In this document: positions 34,661 to 46,367 of the stretch, in pieces | How the letters are laid out: the number at the start of each line of letters is the position of its first letter | How positions within the stretch are numbered: position 1 is the stretch's first letter | Assembly: GCA_013398055.1 (NCBI GenBank) | Contig: VZRS01000325.1 | Coordinates: forward strand, 21,119 to 85,118 | From: Ifrita kowaldi | Taxonomy: Eukaryota; Chordata; Aves; Passeriformes; Cinclosomatidae | Reading direction: 5' to 3' | Length of the DNA stretch: 64,000 bases | The notes under the pieces: generated by a model | What the model saw: only the letters and a program-made list of their open reading frames with translations | The model's database searches: none | Told to the model about the DNA's origin: nothing | Translations under genes and position numbers: made by a program

Positions 34661-34985
34661 GGAATGAGGGGACACTGCTAGAAAGGGACACTCTCCATAA
34701 AGGGACAGTGGAACGAGGGGATACTGCTCTAAGGGGATAATGCAATGAGGGGACACTCACGAGAAGGGGACTTTCACAGTGAGCGGACACTGCAGTAAGG
34801 GGACATTCACAATAAAGGAGTATTCGATGCAATGAGGGGACACTTCTAGAAACGGACGCTGGAGTAAAGGGATTTCGTAACATGGGGACACTGAGAAAAT
34901 GGGATATTCACAATACGGGGACACTGGAATAACGGAATAGTCACAATATGGGGACACCGCAGTGAGGGGACACTGCACCGCGCAC
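34661..34985. repeat. Degenerate ~17-bp minisatellite in the UQCRQ intron
   Basis: About 18 diverged copies of a 15-20-bp unit of the form TGAGGGGACACTGCAAT alternate with TAAGGGGACATTCACAA, suggesting a ~33-bp dimeric higher unit. The array starts just upstream of the last UQCRQ exon and ends at the sequence gap. Confidence 0.85.
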
Positions 34986-34993
34986 AGCACCGA

Positions 34994-35092
34994 NNNNNNN
35001 NNNNNNNNNNNNNNNNNNNNNNNNNNNNNNNNNNNNNNNNNNNNNNNNNNNNNNNNNNNNNNNNNNNNNNNNNNNNNNNNNNNNNNNNNNNN
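34994..35092. other. Assembly gap (99 N)
   Basis: A run of 99 N separates two different tandem arrays. Its near-100 length suggests a placeholder of unknown true size. The missing UQCRQ 5' exon or exons and promoter are the likely lost content. Confidence 0.95.
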
Positions 35093-35405
35093 AAACCCGC
35101 CAAAAATAAATTATGAAGAAAAAACCACTTTCATGTGGCGATTGTGGAGTTCCGATGAAAAATAAATAATTGTCGGAGAAAAAAACCACTTTAGTGTGGC
35201 GATTGTGGAGTTCCGATGAAAAAGAAATAATTGTCGGAGAAAAAAAACCACTTTCGTGTGGCGATTGTGGAGTTCCGATGAAAAAGAAATAATTGTCGGA
35301 GAAAAAAAACCACTTTCGTGTGGCGATTGTGGAGTTCCGATGAAAAAGAAATAATTGTCGGAGAAAAAAAACCACTTTCGTGTGGCGATTGTGGAGTTCC
35401 GATGA
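35093..35405. repeat. 61-62-bp tandem array, five copies
   Basis: Five copies with period 61, 62, 62, 62 share CCACTTTCGTGTGGCGATTG, TGGAGTTCCGATGAAAAAGA and AATAATTGTCGGAG blocks. The last three are almost identical, the first is diverged. The array abuts the run of N and may continue into it. In one minus-strand frame it stays open across the copies (SELHNRHTK repeated), but the period is not a multiple of three. Confidence 0.95.
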
Positions 35406-35509
35406 ACTGCGGGAGTGTCTGAAGCAGAAAATCGTGGAATTACGGAATAGTTTGCACTGGAAAAGGCTTTTAAAGCTTAAATATCCCGCCACAGCCCCCC
35501 GCAATGAGC

Positions 35510-36030
35510 ATCGTAAACAATATTGGAATTGTTATTAGAATGTATGAGACATCTTCCACATAATTGAAATTATTATGTATTAGACATCTTCAATATTACT
35601 GGAATCATTGATAGAGTATATTAGAATTATTAGACTATATTAGATATATTCCATATTATTTGAATTATAGAATACATTCAACATGAAACTTATTTAAATT
35701 ACTATTAGAATGGATAAGAATGGTTAGAGTATTAGACATTTTCAACTTTATTTGGATCATTATGATATATTAGACATTTACCATTATTTGAACTAATATT
35801 AGAATATATTAGATTTGTTAGAATATGTTAAATATCAGCATTATTGGAATTATTATTAGAATATATTAGATAGGTTCAACATTATTGGAATTATTACAAT
35901 ATATTACACATATTTAATATATTATTATTGGAATTATTAGAGTATATTAAACATGATCCCCATTAATGGGATTATGTTAGGATTATTGGACTACATGAGA
36001 CATTTCACAATAATTAGAAGGATTTGTGTC
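35510..36030. repeat. Degenerate AT-rich tandem repeat
   Basis: Diverged copies of a roughly 45-60-bp unit built from ATTATTGGAATTATTATTAG, AATATATTAGACAT and TTCAACATT. It is unrelated in sequence to the two arrays on its left. Confidence 0.8.
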
Positions 36031-37240
36031 AGGAAACAATGCCATTTATTTTCTTCTCTGGCAGGTGAGCAAAGCCAAATTCCTGGAGTTTGAAGGGACG
36101 AGCAGGAGTAACACAATCCAAACTCACCCAACTGCCCACGGTGCTGGAACCAGGAAGGTTTTATGTGACACCAAGATACTGTTTTGAGCTTTTGGTGTCA
36201 ACCACTTTGATTTCAGCAGTCAGAGACTGAAACCTGGAGCAGGATCCCCACTTTTAGGGCAGATTTGTGCCTGTTGCACCTCCAGCAGCTCTCCGGACTC
36301 ACCCCAACATCAGTGGGTTCAGTGACCACGTGAACCATCAAAGTGACACCACACAGCAGCCTCTCAGGAGCAGTCCCTGCCCTGCCAGGCTGAATTCCCA
36401 GCCTCTGGAATTGCTCAGGATCTAAGGTAGGGGCTGGTTGGGTGGCTGAGTGTAGAAAGTTACAGCATTTATTTATTAATCCATTAGCAAGTCAATGTTA
36501 AAGGCTGCTCTGAACAAGTTTTACAAGACAGTGCTGCTCCACAGCCTTTAATTAACAAACAAACAGGAAAAATCCCCACTAAAGCTGAGAGGTTTTGTGT
36601 GTGAGCCCCAGGTCTAGGAGGAGAAAATAATAATAAATCAATCGCAGTAAGAATTTGGTGTGAAAGCATCTAGAGTTGAGGTACTTGTTACCTACAGTTT
36701 CATTGTGAGAGGAAAAAAGGCTATGGCCCCATATTTCAGAATATTAAACCCATTGAACAGCATTTGCATTAACTCATTTAAGGCTTTTAGAAGCCATTTT
36801 TGGGGATTAAGCTTTTTGATCGTTTCTTCCTAGTTCAGAAGCCAGTGGCAGTGTGGCTCCAATGGACAATCCTCTGCCCTCACACCATGGACAGCTGCTC
36901 CTTGTTCTTGAACCAAATGAAGCCTCACCTGGTGCAAATTCTTACCGAAATTGTGCCTTAATTTAAATGTTCACAAATTACCCACAGCTGCCCTTAAATT
37001 CTTACCCTCCTTTTAGATGAGAAAGCCCAAAGAGTGCAAACAGAAGAAAAGCAAACAACAACGTGGTAGCTCTGTGCAGAACTGTGAGGAAGGGCTGTGT
37101 CATCCTGCTTGGAAGAGAATGAAAAACTGGGGAAATAATTCTAACATTAAAGACTTTCTTCTCTTCCTAGTCATTGCTGGAGATGTCACACACAAGGTTT
37201 CTGCAGAGGCAGAGTAGCAGGCATTGTATGTCAGGGTATG
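36031..37240. other. Intergenic UQCRQ-GDF9: no gene seen
   Basis: Unique-looking sequence with short chance ORFs only. No UQCRQ 5' exon, promoter-like CpG-rich block or other gene was recognised between the AT-rich array and the GDF9 3' UTR. Confidence 0.6.
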
Positions 37241-37251
37241 CGTGATAACCA

Positions 37252-37257
37252 TTTATT
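37252..37257 (-). terminator. GDF9 polyadenylation signal (candidate)
   Basis: AATAAA on the minus strand about 320 nt after the GDF9 stop codon. Confidence 0.5.
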
Positions 37258-37578
37258 TCTTTTTTTTTAAATCTGTAATAAAGCAGCTTAAAATAGACAT
37301 TTAGTAGTTGAAACCTTTCCCCCATTTTAAATGCAAAATTCTCCCAATAAAAAGACACTATTTACATTTAATTGCACATTCTAGAAAGGCTGAGTGAGTA
37401 CAAAAAAAATCAGTGCTCTGATGTGAACCACTTCTGCTAACTCCGTGCTAAATCCCATCTCCCGGAGTTACAGCAACACTGCTCGGTCAATTGCAGCTGC
37501 AGATCTTGAGGATGTAAAGATAAAACCTGTACTTGAGAATGCAAACCCACCCCAAAGTGGAGTGAAGCAGAGTCCCCA

Positions 37579-40010
37579 CTACCGGCAGGTGCACTTGGTG
37601 GCGATCATGTCCTCGTACTCCTTGTAGGCGATGGAGCCGTCCGGCTCGATGGTCAGCACGCTGAGCGGGCTGTACGCGGCCGGCACGCACGAGGGCCTGG
37701 GCACAGAGGGGTCCAGCCGCTCGTAGATGAGGGTCTGCACCATGGTGTGCACCGGGGAGCCGTAGCGGTGGCCCAGGGCGCGGGGACAGTCCCCCCGGCA
37801 GAACTGGGGGCTGTACCTGTGCGGGGCGATGATCCAGCGGTCCCACCGCAGCTGGCTGAAGCTCAGGCGGAAGTTGTGCAGCTCACACTCGTGCTGAGGA
37901 AACACAAACTGCTTCAGATACTCGCTCAGATTGTGAGGTGAAGTGGCTGGTGCTGCTTTCGGATTCTCGTTCCTTCGCTGGCGAGAGGCCCTTTTACCCT
38001 GGGGATTGCCTCGTCCTTTGTCACCCTTTGGAGGATCCACAAGCGGGCTGCTGCTTTGCCTGGCCCGCGCTGGGCTTTTCCTCCCGTGCCCGAGTGAGCT
38101 CCCCCGGTGATAAGCTTGCTCACTGGTGTCATTCAGATACAGCAGAAGGGAAGGGGGAACCAGTGTCACATTAACAGCATTTACCAGTTTTGTGCTCTGT
38201 TGTGGGTCACCCATCAGACAAGTGAAGTTCAGAGCCATATGAACGTTCCTCCTGTTCGTAGCAATCAGAGGCCTGAGGAAAGAAGTCACATCCATCTCCA
38301 CCCATTTGCGTTTTCTAACATCAAAGTGCAGGCTAAAAGCTAGAGAGTGGGAAATGCTGGGGTGAACTTGGCTGGAAAAATCATGTTCCTTAAGGGATAA
38401 ATGGCATATGCAGGTAATGGAAGAGGAAATGGGAACAGATGTGTCAAAGGAATAGAGCAAGACAGACTTGAGTATGTGCTCCAGAGCAGTAACACGATCC
38501 AAGTTGAAGAGTAAATCCACCGAGTGAACATCTCCTGGGAAGGGAAACAGATTCTTGTAGTGTTAATGCATCTTATTTTTCCACCTAGACATAAATACTG
38601 TTGTAGCTGATAAGTAAAAATGATTCAGCAGTAGAAGAAAACAATTTAGGTGCCCTTCCTTACATTTATTACATGAAATTTCTACTTTGGTCAGGGACAT
38701 AAGAGTTAAAAATTAAGAAACTAAACACAAGAAAACCCCTGATTATAAGAGCTGGTAGGATTCATTTCATTAAAAGAAGCAGCACAGGAGGAAGTCAGCT
38801 GTTGTCTCTTTAGTGCTGGTGTGGGGTAACAGGAACTAAACACTCCAGATGATAAAAACCATGAACTCCACCTCAGAGTGCTGTTCCTGTGCAGCAGTAC
38901 AATGCTTGTGCTTATCTTTCTGTTTATCTGTCTTTCTAGTGAAAAATCCGAGTCAGGAGAACTCAGGTCACCTCAGTAAGATTAACAGTCAAGGATTTCT
39001 AGGTGCTGTTGTTGTGACCAGCCCACATTTAAGAAAACCATGGAAGCATCCTAAGTTACAGGGTGCCCAGCCATCCCAGTCCTGAGCCCGATTTGCGAGT
39101 AATTCTACTCTTCCCTTCAGGTTTTGGTTGTGATTCTTCTCTAGCAAATGTATCAGACAAGGAGAGGAGTCTCTGGCAGCAGGTTCTGGCAGTTTGGTAC
39201 AAATTTTTTTACCAGTGCTGTGGTTTTTAGAAAAAAAGCAAAACCAAGACAGGCTGTAGAAGGAAATGAGCTGCCCATTATGCCTAAACATTTTTTCCAC
39301 TTTTCTTACTTTACTTAGATCTGCTTGTAGCTTTTTCTGACTCATGAGCAGATGAGTCAGCCCGAAACATCAGCCTGTCTTGTACATACCACTTGTGTGG
39401 TATTCCCTAGCCTGCGAAGCCTGTGCCTAATGCCATGTAAGAAGTAGGTTATGAAAAACTCCTACAGTTTAGGAGAAGAGCCTCCAGGACTAAAATAGCA
39501 ACAGCTCTAAAGAAAGGAGGTGTTTTTATCTCCTGCTGCCAGCACAGAACACACAGGAACCCCGTGTGACCGCTCCAGCCCAAGCACTGCACGCCTACCT
39601 TTCCCCAGGTCCCTGAGGCGGTGCTCGCATTCCCAGCACGGGGTGAAGAGCCGCACCGTGTTATAGAGACGGCCTCGGTGCGCCTTGGGGATGCCCTCCC
39701 TGGTGGCAGACATCCTGTACAGCCTCTTCATGTACCGCAGGGCCCTGGAGTCCGGCTGCAGCCGCGGGGCCTCGCTGTGCCAGCCCCGGGAGCCGCGGGC
39801 GTGCAGCACCTTGAGCAGGGGCGGCAGGAGGGCAGGGACCGGTCCCCCACCTTGGGGCAGCTGCAGCACCGCGCTGAGCTCACTGGCAGCATCCTCGGGA
39901 GCCTTCTCCGAGCCCCCCCGGCCCCTGGAGCGGGTGGAGTACTGGGTGCCAGAAGAGAGCCAGGGCAGGCAGCAGTACAAACACACACAAATCCTCCAAG
40001 TGCTCTCCAT
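37579..40010 (-). CDS. GDF9: GDF9 (growth differentiation factor 9), complete
   Basis: GDF9 is an oocyte-secreted TGF-beta ligand that controls granulosa cell growth through BMPR2/ALK5. Two exons on the minus strand, 40010-39599 (412 nt) and 38534-37579 (956 nt), joined in phase 1, encode 455 residues; human has 454. A signal peptide occupies about residues 1-20. The prodomain carries QPDSRALRYMKRLY, KAHRGRLYNTVRLFTPC and several N-glycosylation sequons. A basic processing site RQRR is at about 322-325. The mature domain (about 130 residues) contains WDRWIIAPHRYSPQFCRGDC, GHRYGSPVHTMVQTLIYERL and ends KCTCR. It has six cysteines and a serine (PSCVP) in place of the cystine-knot cysteine that normally links dimers, the hallmark of GDF9 and BMP15. 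The first in-frame ATG with a signal peptide was taken as the start, though the frame stays open upstream. Confidence 0.97.
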
Positions 40011-40093
40011 GCTCTCGAGGGCTGCAGATGGAACAACAAAAAAAAAACCCCTCAAATATTCAAGGAAAAACAAGAGTGCCTCAGCCCCATCCC

Positions 40094-40111
40094 TTATATA
40101 GGTTGCAGCTG
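40094..40111 (-). promoter_or_regulatory. GDF9 core promoter: TATA box and E-box
   Basis: On the minus strand a TATATAA box (40094-40100) lies about 85 nt upstream of the start codon. An E-box CAGCTG (40106-40111) sits 5 nt further upstream, and a second CAGCTG is at 40163-40168. E-boxes near the TATA box are typical of oocyte genes driven by bHLH factors such as FIGLA. The predicted 5' UTR is about 55 nt. Confidence 0.55.
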
Positions 40112-40199
40112 TGAAGTGTGAGGGAGGTTTCTTTCTGATTAGAAAGCAAAGAGAAAAATCTGCAGCTGGCCCCTGAAACCATAGGTTCATTGCAGTTGG

Positions 40200-43100
40200 G
40201 CTAAGCCTTGGCCCTGAAAGCTTATTATAAATGAGATCCTAATTCTGAATTAACCTTTTTCACATGGGAAATTACAGGCTGGGAGCCGAGTGCCAGCCCG
40301 CAGAGGGAGCTGGGGAGGCGTTAGTGTTGCCTGGTCTAATTAATCCTGGTTTATTTGCAGGAATATATAAAGTTAAATATTACTGCTCTTAACCTTTGGC
40401 CTCTCTCCGTGTGCTGGTGGAGTAGTTTTCACCAGCTCTGAGCTGAACAACCCAGCCCCCAGCTGCTCACTGGGTGTAAAGTTGTGGGGTTTTTTAAGGA
40501 AGAAGTTTAGAGGCTGCTTTGAGAGCATCTTGCAGGTAGCTTAATTTGGGATTTATATTGGATGTTCTCCCTCTTGCCTTGGCGTGCTGCAGTGGAAAGC
40601 TGAGTTTGCCAAGCTCTTTACTATCTCTTTCAGCTTCCCTGGTGTATTTTCCTGCCTGACAAGCTCTTGTTTACAAACTGGAGAGCAAAGAAAGCCCTGA
40701 AGAATCAAAATTGTGAAAAATAGAAAGCCTGCTGCTGTTACCTGCCCTGTTTGCTGCCTGAGGTGAGGTTTGAGATAACTTGCTGTACACCAGCTGTTAT
40801 TTTTTCAGAATTTTTTTTTATTGCTCCTAAATAAAATAACAGTTCTGGTCCTTCCTGCAGCATCTCCGCCATGGGATTCAGCTGTGGCTTCAAGGTAGGA
40901 GTAGGGAAACGATTTCTCATTTTGTTGGCACCTTGTTTATTTCACATTATTGTTGGATATGGTTAAGGTGCAAGTCTGATGCTACAGACTCCAGAGCAGG
41001 GGGGCTGGAGGTTTTTTGTAATTGGGAAATACAAATAATTTTCAGAAATCCTTTCTTGTCTAACTATGCTACTTGGCATCAAGGCAGGGGCCAATTGTGG
41101 TGAGTCAAAAAAGTTGCTGAATTTACTTTGAATTAGAAGGTACATGGAACAAAAAGAAAAATCCCAACCTTTACACAGCATCTGCTCAGTGTTGGCAGTG
41201 GCTCACTGGTGATTGGGCTGGTTCCCACTTCCGTCTTCCTAAAATAAGCTCTATTTATTTTTGTCTTAATGGGTCAGGGCTGCAGCTCCTAAGCAGAGCT
41301 AATGGTCTCAAGTGCATCCTTTAAGTTTAAACAGGGTTTTGACTCATTTTTATGGGGGCTTTTGGAGAGGGACAATCACTCTCTGTAGACTGCTTACAGA
41401 TTTTCAAACTGCTTTTAGGCAGGGCAATAAAAATTACTCAAATCACCATCCCACACTAAGTCTGGAGGCCTGTTGGGTAGAAAAATGCTTCTTCCTTCCC
41501 CTTAGTATCTCCCAAAAACCCCAAAGCACTGACACTCATCTTTGGTGAGAGGCACACTCCCAATGTTATTGCTGGATTTTTAGGGACAAGATCTGTTGTA
41601 ATGTCCCCTGCGATTTCTCACTGACACAGAAAGCACTGAGCACGAGTCTCAGGCTGCTCTGCTTCTCTGTGCACGGGCAGTTTGTTTATTTAACGAATTG
41701 TGCTGCCAAGTGTTCTCAGCAGAGCTGTCTGGGACCCCAGTGGAGCCTGGCCTGGCCCTGCAACACAGACAGATTTTCCATCTGCCTGGCAGGAGCTTCC
41801 CAGCAGTTTCTCCCCATGCTGCTGAACTAGGTCAGGCTCTCGCTGCCTTCCCCATGCTGCAGACCTGGGCACAAAATCACCCCGAACTGTGATTCCCTGC
41901 TCCTGCCTGGGGCTGCCTGGCAGGATTGCTGTGTGTCCAACCTGTGTCACACCCATCCCAAAGCACAGCTGCCGTGGGGCGGGAGCAGGATCAGCAGAGG
42001 AGCTTTTCCTTTTCCACACCATCAGCGTCTGAGGAGAGCACTGTGGCTTCCCAGGCCCATCCGACTGGCACCGCGGCAAAGCCCCCGGGAAGCTTTCACC
42101 TGGTTTCCTGTTTCACATGCAGTGCCTTGAGCCTTTTGGCCCACACCCAGGCAGGGGGGCCCAGCACGAGGTCCAGGTTCCGACAAACTTTATGGAAACA
42201 GGCAAAAAAAGAATTTGTATCTGCCCAATGTCCAGAGCACCCCTCAGAGCAGTGTCTGGGATCTGTCCCAGTTGTGCTCACCCCAGTGCTAGAGGGGAGT
42301 GGGGCTGGGACAGCCAGAGCTCTGCAGCCACATGACAGCTTTTCTAAACCAGCCCTTTTCCCAGGGAAATGCAAAGCTGGTGATTGTTTGGGAAAGGGGG
42401 ATTGTTCTCCAGGGGGTTGTTCAGTGTCAGGGAGCTGGGGCCGGGGCGCTGGCTCTGCAGGAGCTCTGTGAGACTGTGAGCACAGCACGAAAACAGCCCT
42501 GTGCTTCCTCAGCCAAATGTTCTCAGTCCTCCCAGGAGCATCTAAAGTGGCCCCAGCTCACAAAGCCAACTGTGTACAGACTTCATTTTTATGTTATATC
42601 CGTTCCCACCAAGTGCCAAAAGCAAGCACAGGGGAAAGCTTAAAAATAAACCACGACAACTCTGGGAAGGATGAATTTGGGCAGAGCAAGGAATGACAAT
42701 TCCAGCATTCTCCCAGTCAGCTGATGTTCTGCACTGAGGAGAAAGGATTTTCTGGCTGCAGAGCTGCAGGGCAGGGTTTGGAGCCCTGCCACCAGGCACA
42801 CGCCTGTCCCACGCCCCGTGCGGGATCCTGGTGGGGCCAGAGCAGGAACCCACAACCAAAGATGAGTCTGGTCCATACCAGCCCTGGCAGCATCCCAGAA
42901 CATCCTGCTTCAGCTACAGCTGCTGCTCCTGCTGTTCCTGCCTTACCTGAAGAAATTGCTGGGGGGTTGTAATTACTTTCCAAGCTTAAAACAAAATCCC
43001 AACTCCTTCCCAAGACAGAAGCATTCCTGCCCTGCCATCCCCATGGCAAAGTTGTATTTTAGAGTGCACATCAGCCTGAAGCAGTGCTGAGGTACAAATC

Positions 43101-46100
43101 TACATTTGCAGAGCTGCTGCTTCATGACTTGGTCCTTAAATTCAAGCTTGGAGTGATTTGAAGTGAGTTTCCACCCCAAGGACAAGATTTTCTTCCCTTT
43201 AATGCTCCAGGATAAAGTGTCAAAGTTGTTCCCCAGTTGGATCAGCGTTACCCATTCCCTGCTTGCGTGAGGAGTGACTACAGCAAAGAGGGGCAGCATC
43301 AACCAGAAATGATCCAGGCAACCCCTGAGCCTTTCCTCCAGGACTGCAAGGGAGAGGGAGAAAGGGAAAAGCTCCCCAAGCATCAAGAGCTTTCCAGCCA
43401 CATGTGCGTAAAAATCTCTTCCCGTGCCACGTGACCGAGGCAGAGGCTCGGATCCATTACACAATAATAAAAATATGCCTTTGGCAACGTGGAGCCAAAG
43501 TGGAGCTGCTGCAGGGAGCTCAAACTACGCACAAAAAGAAGTAAAACGGGAGTAAAAAGGACCAAAGTCAATCCTGCACAGCCCTCCCAGGACCTGCTGT
43601 GGCAGGACAGGGCTGGGGATCTGCAGCAAAACATCTGCCTGAAGTGCTGGGGGCTGCCAGCGCCTGTCAGGATCTCACTGAGGAGATTAGGCTGGTGAGT
43701 AGATCCACTTTTCCTTTTTCTGCCTCTCCCTCCTCTTAACCTTAACTTTGAAAACTTCCCAAATAAGGTCTAAGTCACTGAGCACTCAGGTTTCCAAAGC
43801 CTGCACAGGAATCCATAAAGGCAACAGTTGCCAGTTAAAGAAATAACACCATGAGGGAAACATTCCTCAGCCTTCGCCGGGAGCTCCCACCTCCTTCAGC
43901 CTGTCCCTGCATTGGGCAGCTGCCCAGACGGGTTTGAGCTCGGGGCTAGGAAAGGTTTGGCACAGGAATTCCTGGTGCTTTTGCTCCAGGCTATGAAAGG
44001 TTTGGCACGGGAATTCCCGGTGCCCGAAGCCAAGAGAGCGCTGCAGGTTGAGGACAGAAGGTGCATCCTCTGCTTTCCCTCCTTTGCCGTTGCTTTGTGC
44101 AGCGGCAGGGAACAGATCAAACCTCTGTTGGTGTAAGTGCTTCCCTGGTTCATATCAGTTAAATCCACCCATTTCAGCTGCTCTCTGTCACTGCTGTCAC
44201 ACCTCATTTTGCCTAAATCGGCCTTGCACCCAAGGGCTCCTTTTGCTTCCACCCCAGGGACGCTGCAGGGCAACCTCCAGAGCTGAGAATTAGGCTCATG
44301 GGGATAATGATTATCTTGAAGATTAATTAAGACACCTTGAGGTACACTAGTGAGGCAGAAAGATGGATATTTTGTTTGAGAAAGCCTTGAATATTGAAAG
44401 GAAATAGAGAAGAAAGTCACGGTGTTCGCTCGCTGCTGGGTCCCCTCATCCCACTCCTGACTCCCTGCAAGCAGCAATTTCCCCAGGGTCTCCTATTCCC
44501 ACCACCACATGGCACAGGGTGGCTTTGCTGGCCAAAAAATCACCATCCAGCCACTGCACATGCCACCAAACCCCGAGGCTGGCAACCCTCAGGGAATTTC
44601 CTCCGGGGTTTCAGCCCAGCTGCCCTGGAAGCAGCAGAAAGTACAGCTGGTCCTGACTGTTCCAGGCAGGATCTTTTCTTACAGGAACATCTCTTTAATG
44701 CACAACAGGCATTGGGCATGGCCCAAAGGTCTCTAACTCTGGTGACAAAGCCATTGGTTAAAATGTCATTGGAAAATCAGCCCTGCTGCTGCACAGCCTC
44801 CTGTGCCGGGCTGGCTGCCCACACCGCAGAGAGGGGAGATGCTGATCTGCTTCCAATTTGCTTTTTGGAGCTCACCGGACCTTCTACATCGAGGAACAGT
44901 TTTTCTTTTAAGGTGGAACAGCATGAGGTTTGTTCTCTTTCAAAAAGATTTCTCCAAGAGGTTATTTAGAGATCCTCTTGTGGATGTGCTTTGCATCCCA
45001 CACACGTTGCTGGGACATGGGATGCAGCGTTCTTGTGGAGCTGTTAATTAACAGCACAGCTCCAGGTACTTGGATACTCCCCACTTATCCAAGTGCTGCT
45101 CCCACTGACTGACCTCCCAGCCTCAGGGGATTTTGTTTCCCACTTTTTATCCCATCAGGTCAATGAGCTGGGTTGCCTCAAGGTAGCAGAAGTGATTATG
45201 GTAAGAAACTTTCGGAGGATGAGCTGCCCTCCCACCCTCTGCTCCTTCTTGCACATTTCTTCTCCACATGAGGCATTCCCAGCTTTTTTCCAGGTTAAGC
45301 TCCACAATGACATTTTTCCCTGCCACAGCTTGTGAGCGTCATCCACCTCCAGATGCCTCTCACTTCTCTGCCCCGTTGGAGGGGTTCCTGGGAAGCAGGG
45401 ATGCAGCTTTCCTTGTGATCTCCCACTCCACAGGCATTTGAACATTTTGTTTCCCTTTCCATGAACTCAGAAGCCTTCATTCAACTTTCCACATGAACAC
45501 TGGATGGTGTTTTCCATCTCGCAAGTGCATTAAACCAATGCCTTTCAGCAGCAGCAAATCAGAGCTGAAGAACCAAAGGGCTTAGCAGCCAAATCCAGCC
45601 CTGGATCTGGTTTGCATTTCCCTCTCCTCTGCATGTTCTTAATTATAATATCACAAAACTGGGGGCTCCCACTGAGCATAAATATGTAGGATCATCTGGC
45701 TGGATTTGGAGCATCTAAATATGCATTTCCACCCCTCAGGAGCCGAGAACAGGAAGAGAGCTAAGGCCAACATGGAATTTAGCCAGTGCTTTAAGCATCT
45801 TATTTCTAGTGCAGGAGTTGCACATAACAGTACCAGGGAGCTGCTAAAGCTGAGCTGCAGTGGGAAAGGGGATGAGGCTCAGCTCGTAGGCAAAAGGCTT
45901 GGCCCAAATCCTGCCCAGCCTGTCTGAGTCCTGCCCTGCATCACACCATGGGCTTTGTGCTTTGAAGAAACCCCAGCGACGCAACCACGGGCAGGTCGTG
46001 TGGGGGACGCTCACACCAAACCCCTTCCCCTTCCTCCACTCCCCTGGTCCCAAGCAGCTGCTTTCTGCACCCCTTTGCCATTGTTCCTGGTGCTGTGGGG

Positions 46101-46350
46101 GAAGAGAGGCTCAGGGAGCAAAACAAAATGAGGGATGGACACAGATACAGGCTTGGAGAAGAGTAAGTTTGATAAGAATATTGGTCTGACCTGGAAAACT
46201 CCATGAGCCAAGTCCTTGGAATCACATCACACCAAAGCAAACAGCTCCCCCACCCTGCCAAGAAAAGCCAAATTATCTCCCAGTTTCATGCAGATTTCTT
46301 CACCAGTCCATGCCAGTGGTGCCCACACGCTGCTCCCACATCCCGTCTCC
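40200..46350. other. Intergenic GDF9-C1QTNF2: no coding gene recognised
   Basis: Open frames here are short or shadow one another and match no family I know. SHROOM1, the usual mammalian neighbour of GDF9, was not recognised. A non-coding first exon of C1QTNF2 should lie in this interval because its coding region starts just after an acceptor at 46358-46359, but I could not locate it. Confidence 0.55.
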
Positions 46351-46367
46351 TCCCCACAGGCTGTGCC

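Noticed and set aside
34661..35405. CRISPR-like repeat arrays
   Set aside because: The repeats are direct tandem copies without unique spacers, in a vertebrate genome.
34941..35504. 187-codon minus-strand ORF through the 62-bp array and the N run
   Set aside because: It is produced by translating tandem repeats and unknown bases; the period is not a multiple of three and the peptide resembles no protein.
41690..42488. Overlapping ORFs of 110-180 codons on both strands between GDF9 and C1QTNF2
   Set aside because: They appear in several frames of the same GC-rich stretch, lack conserved motifs and cannot be linked by splice sites into a known protein.
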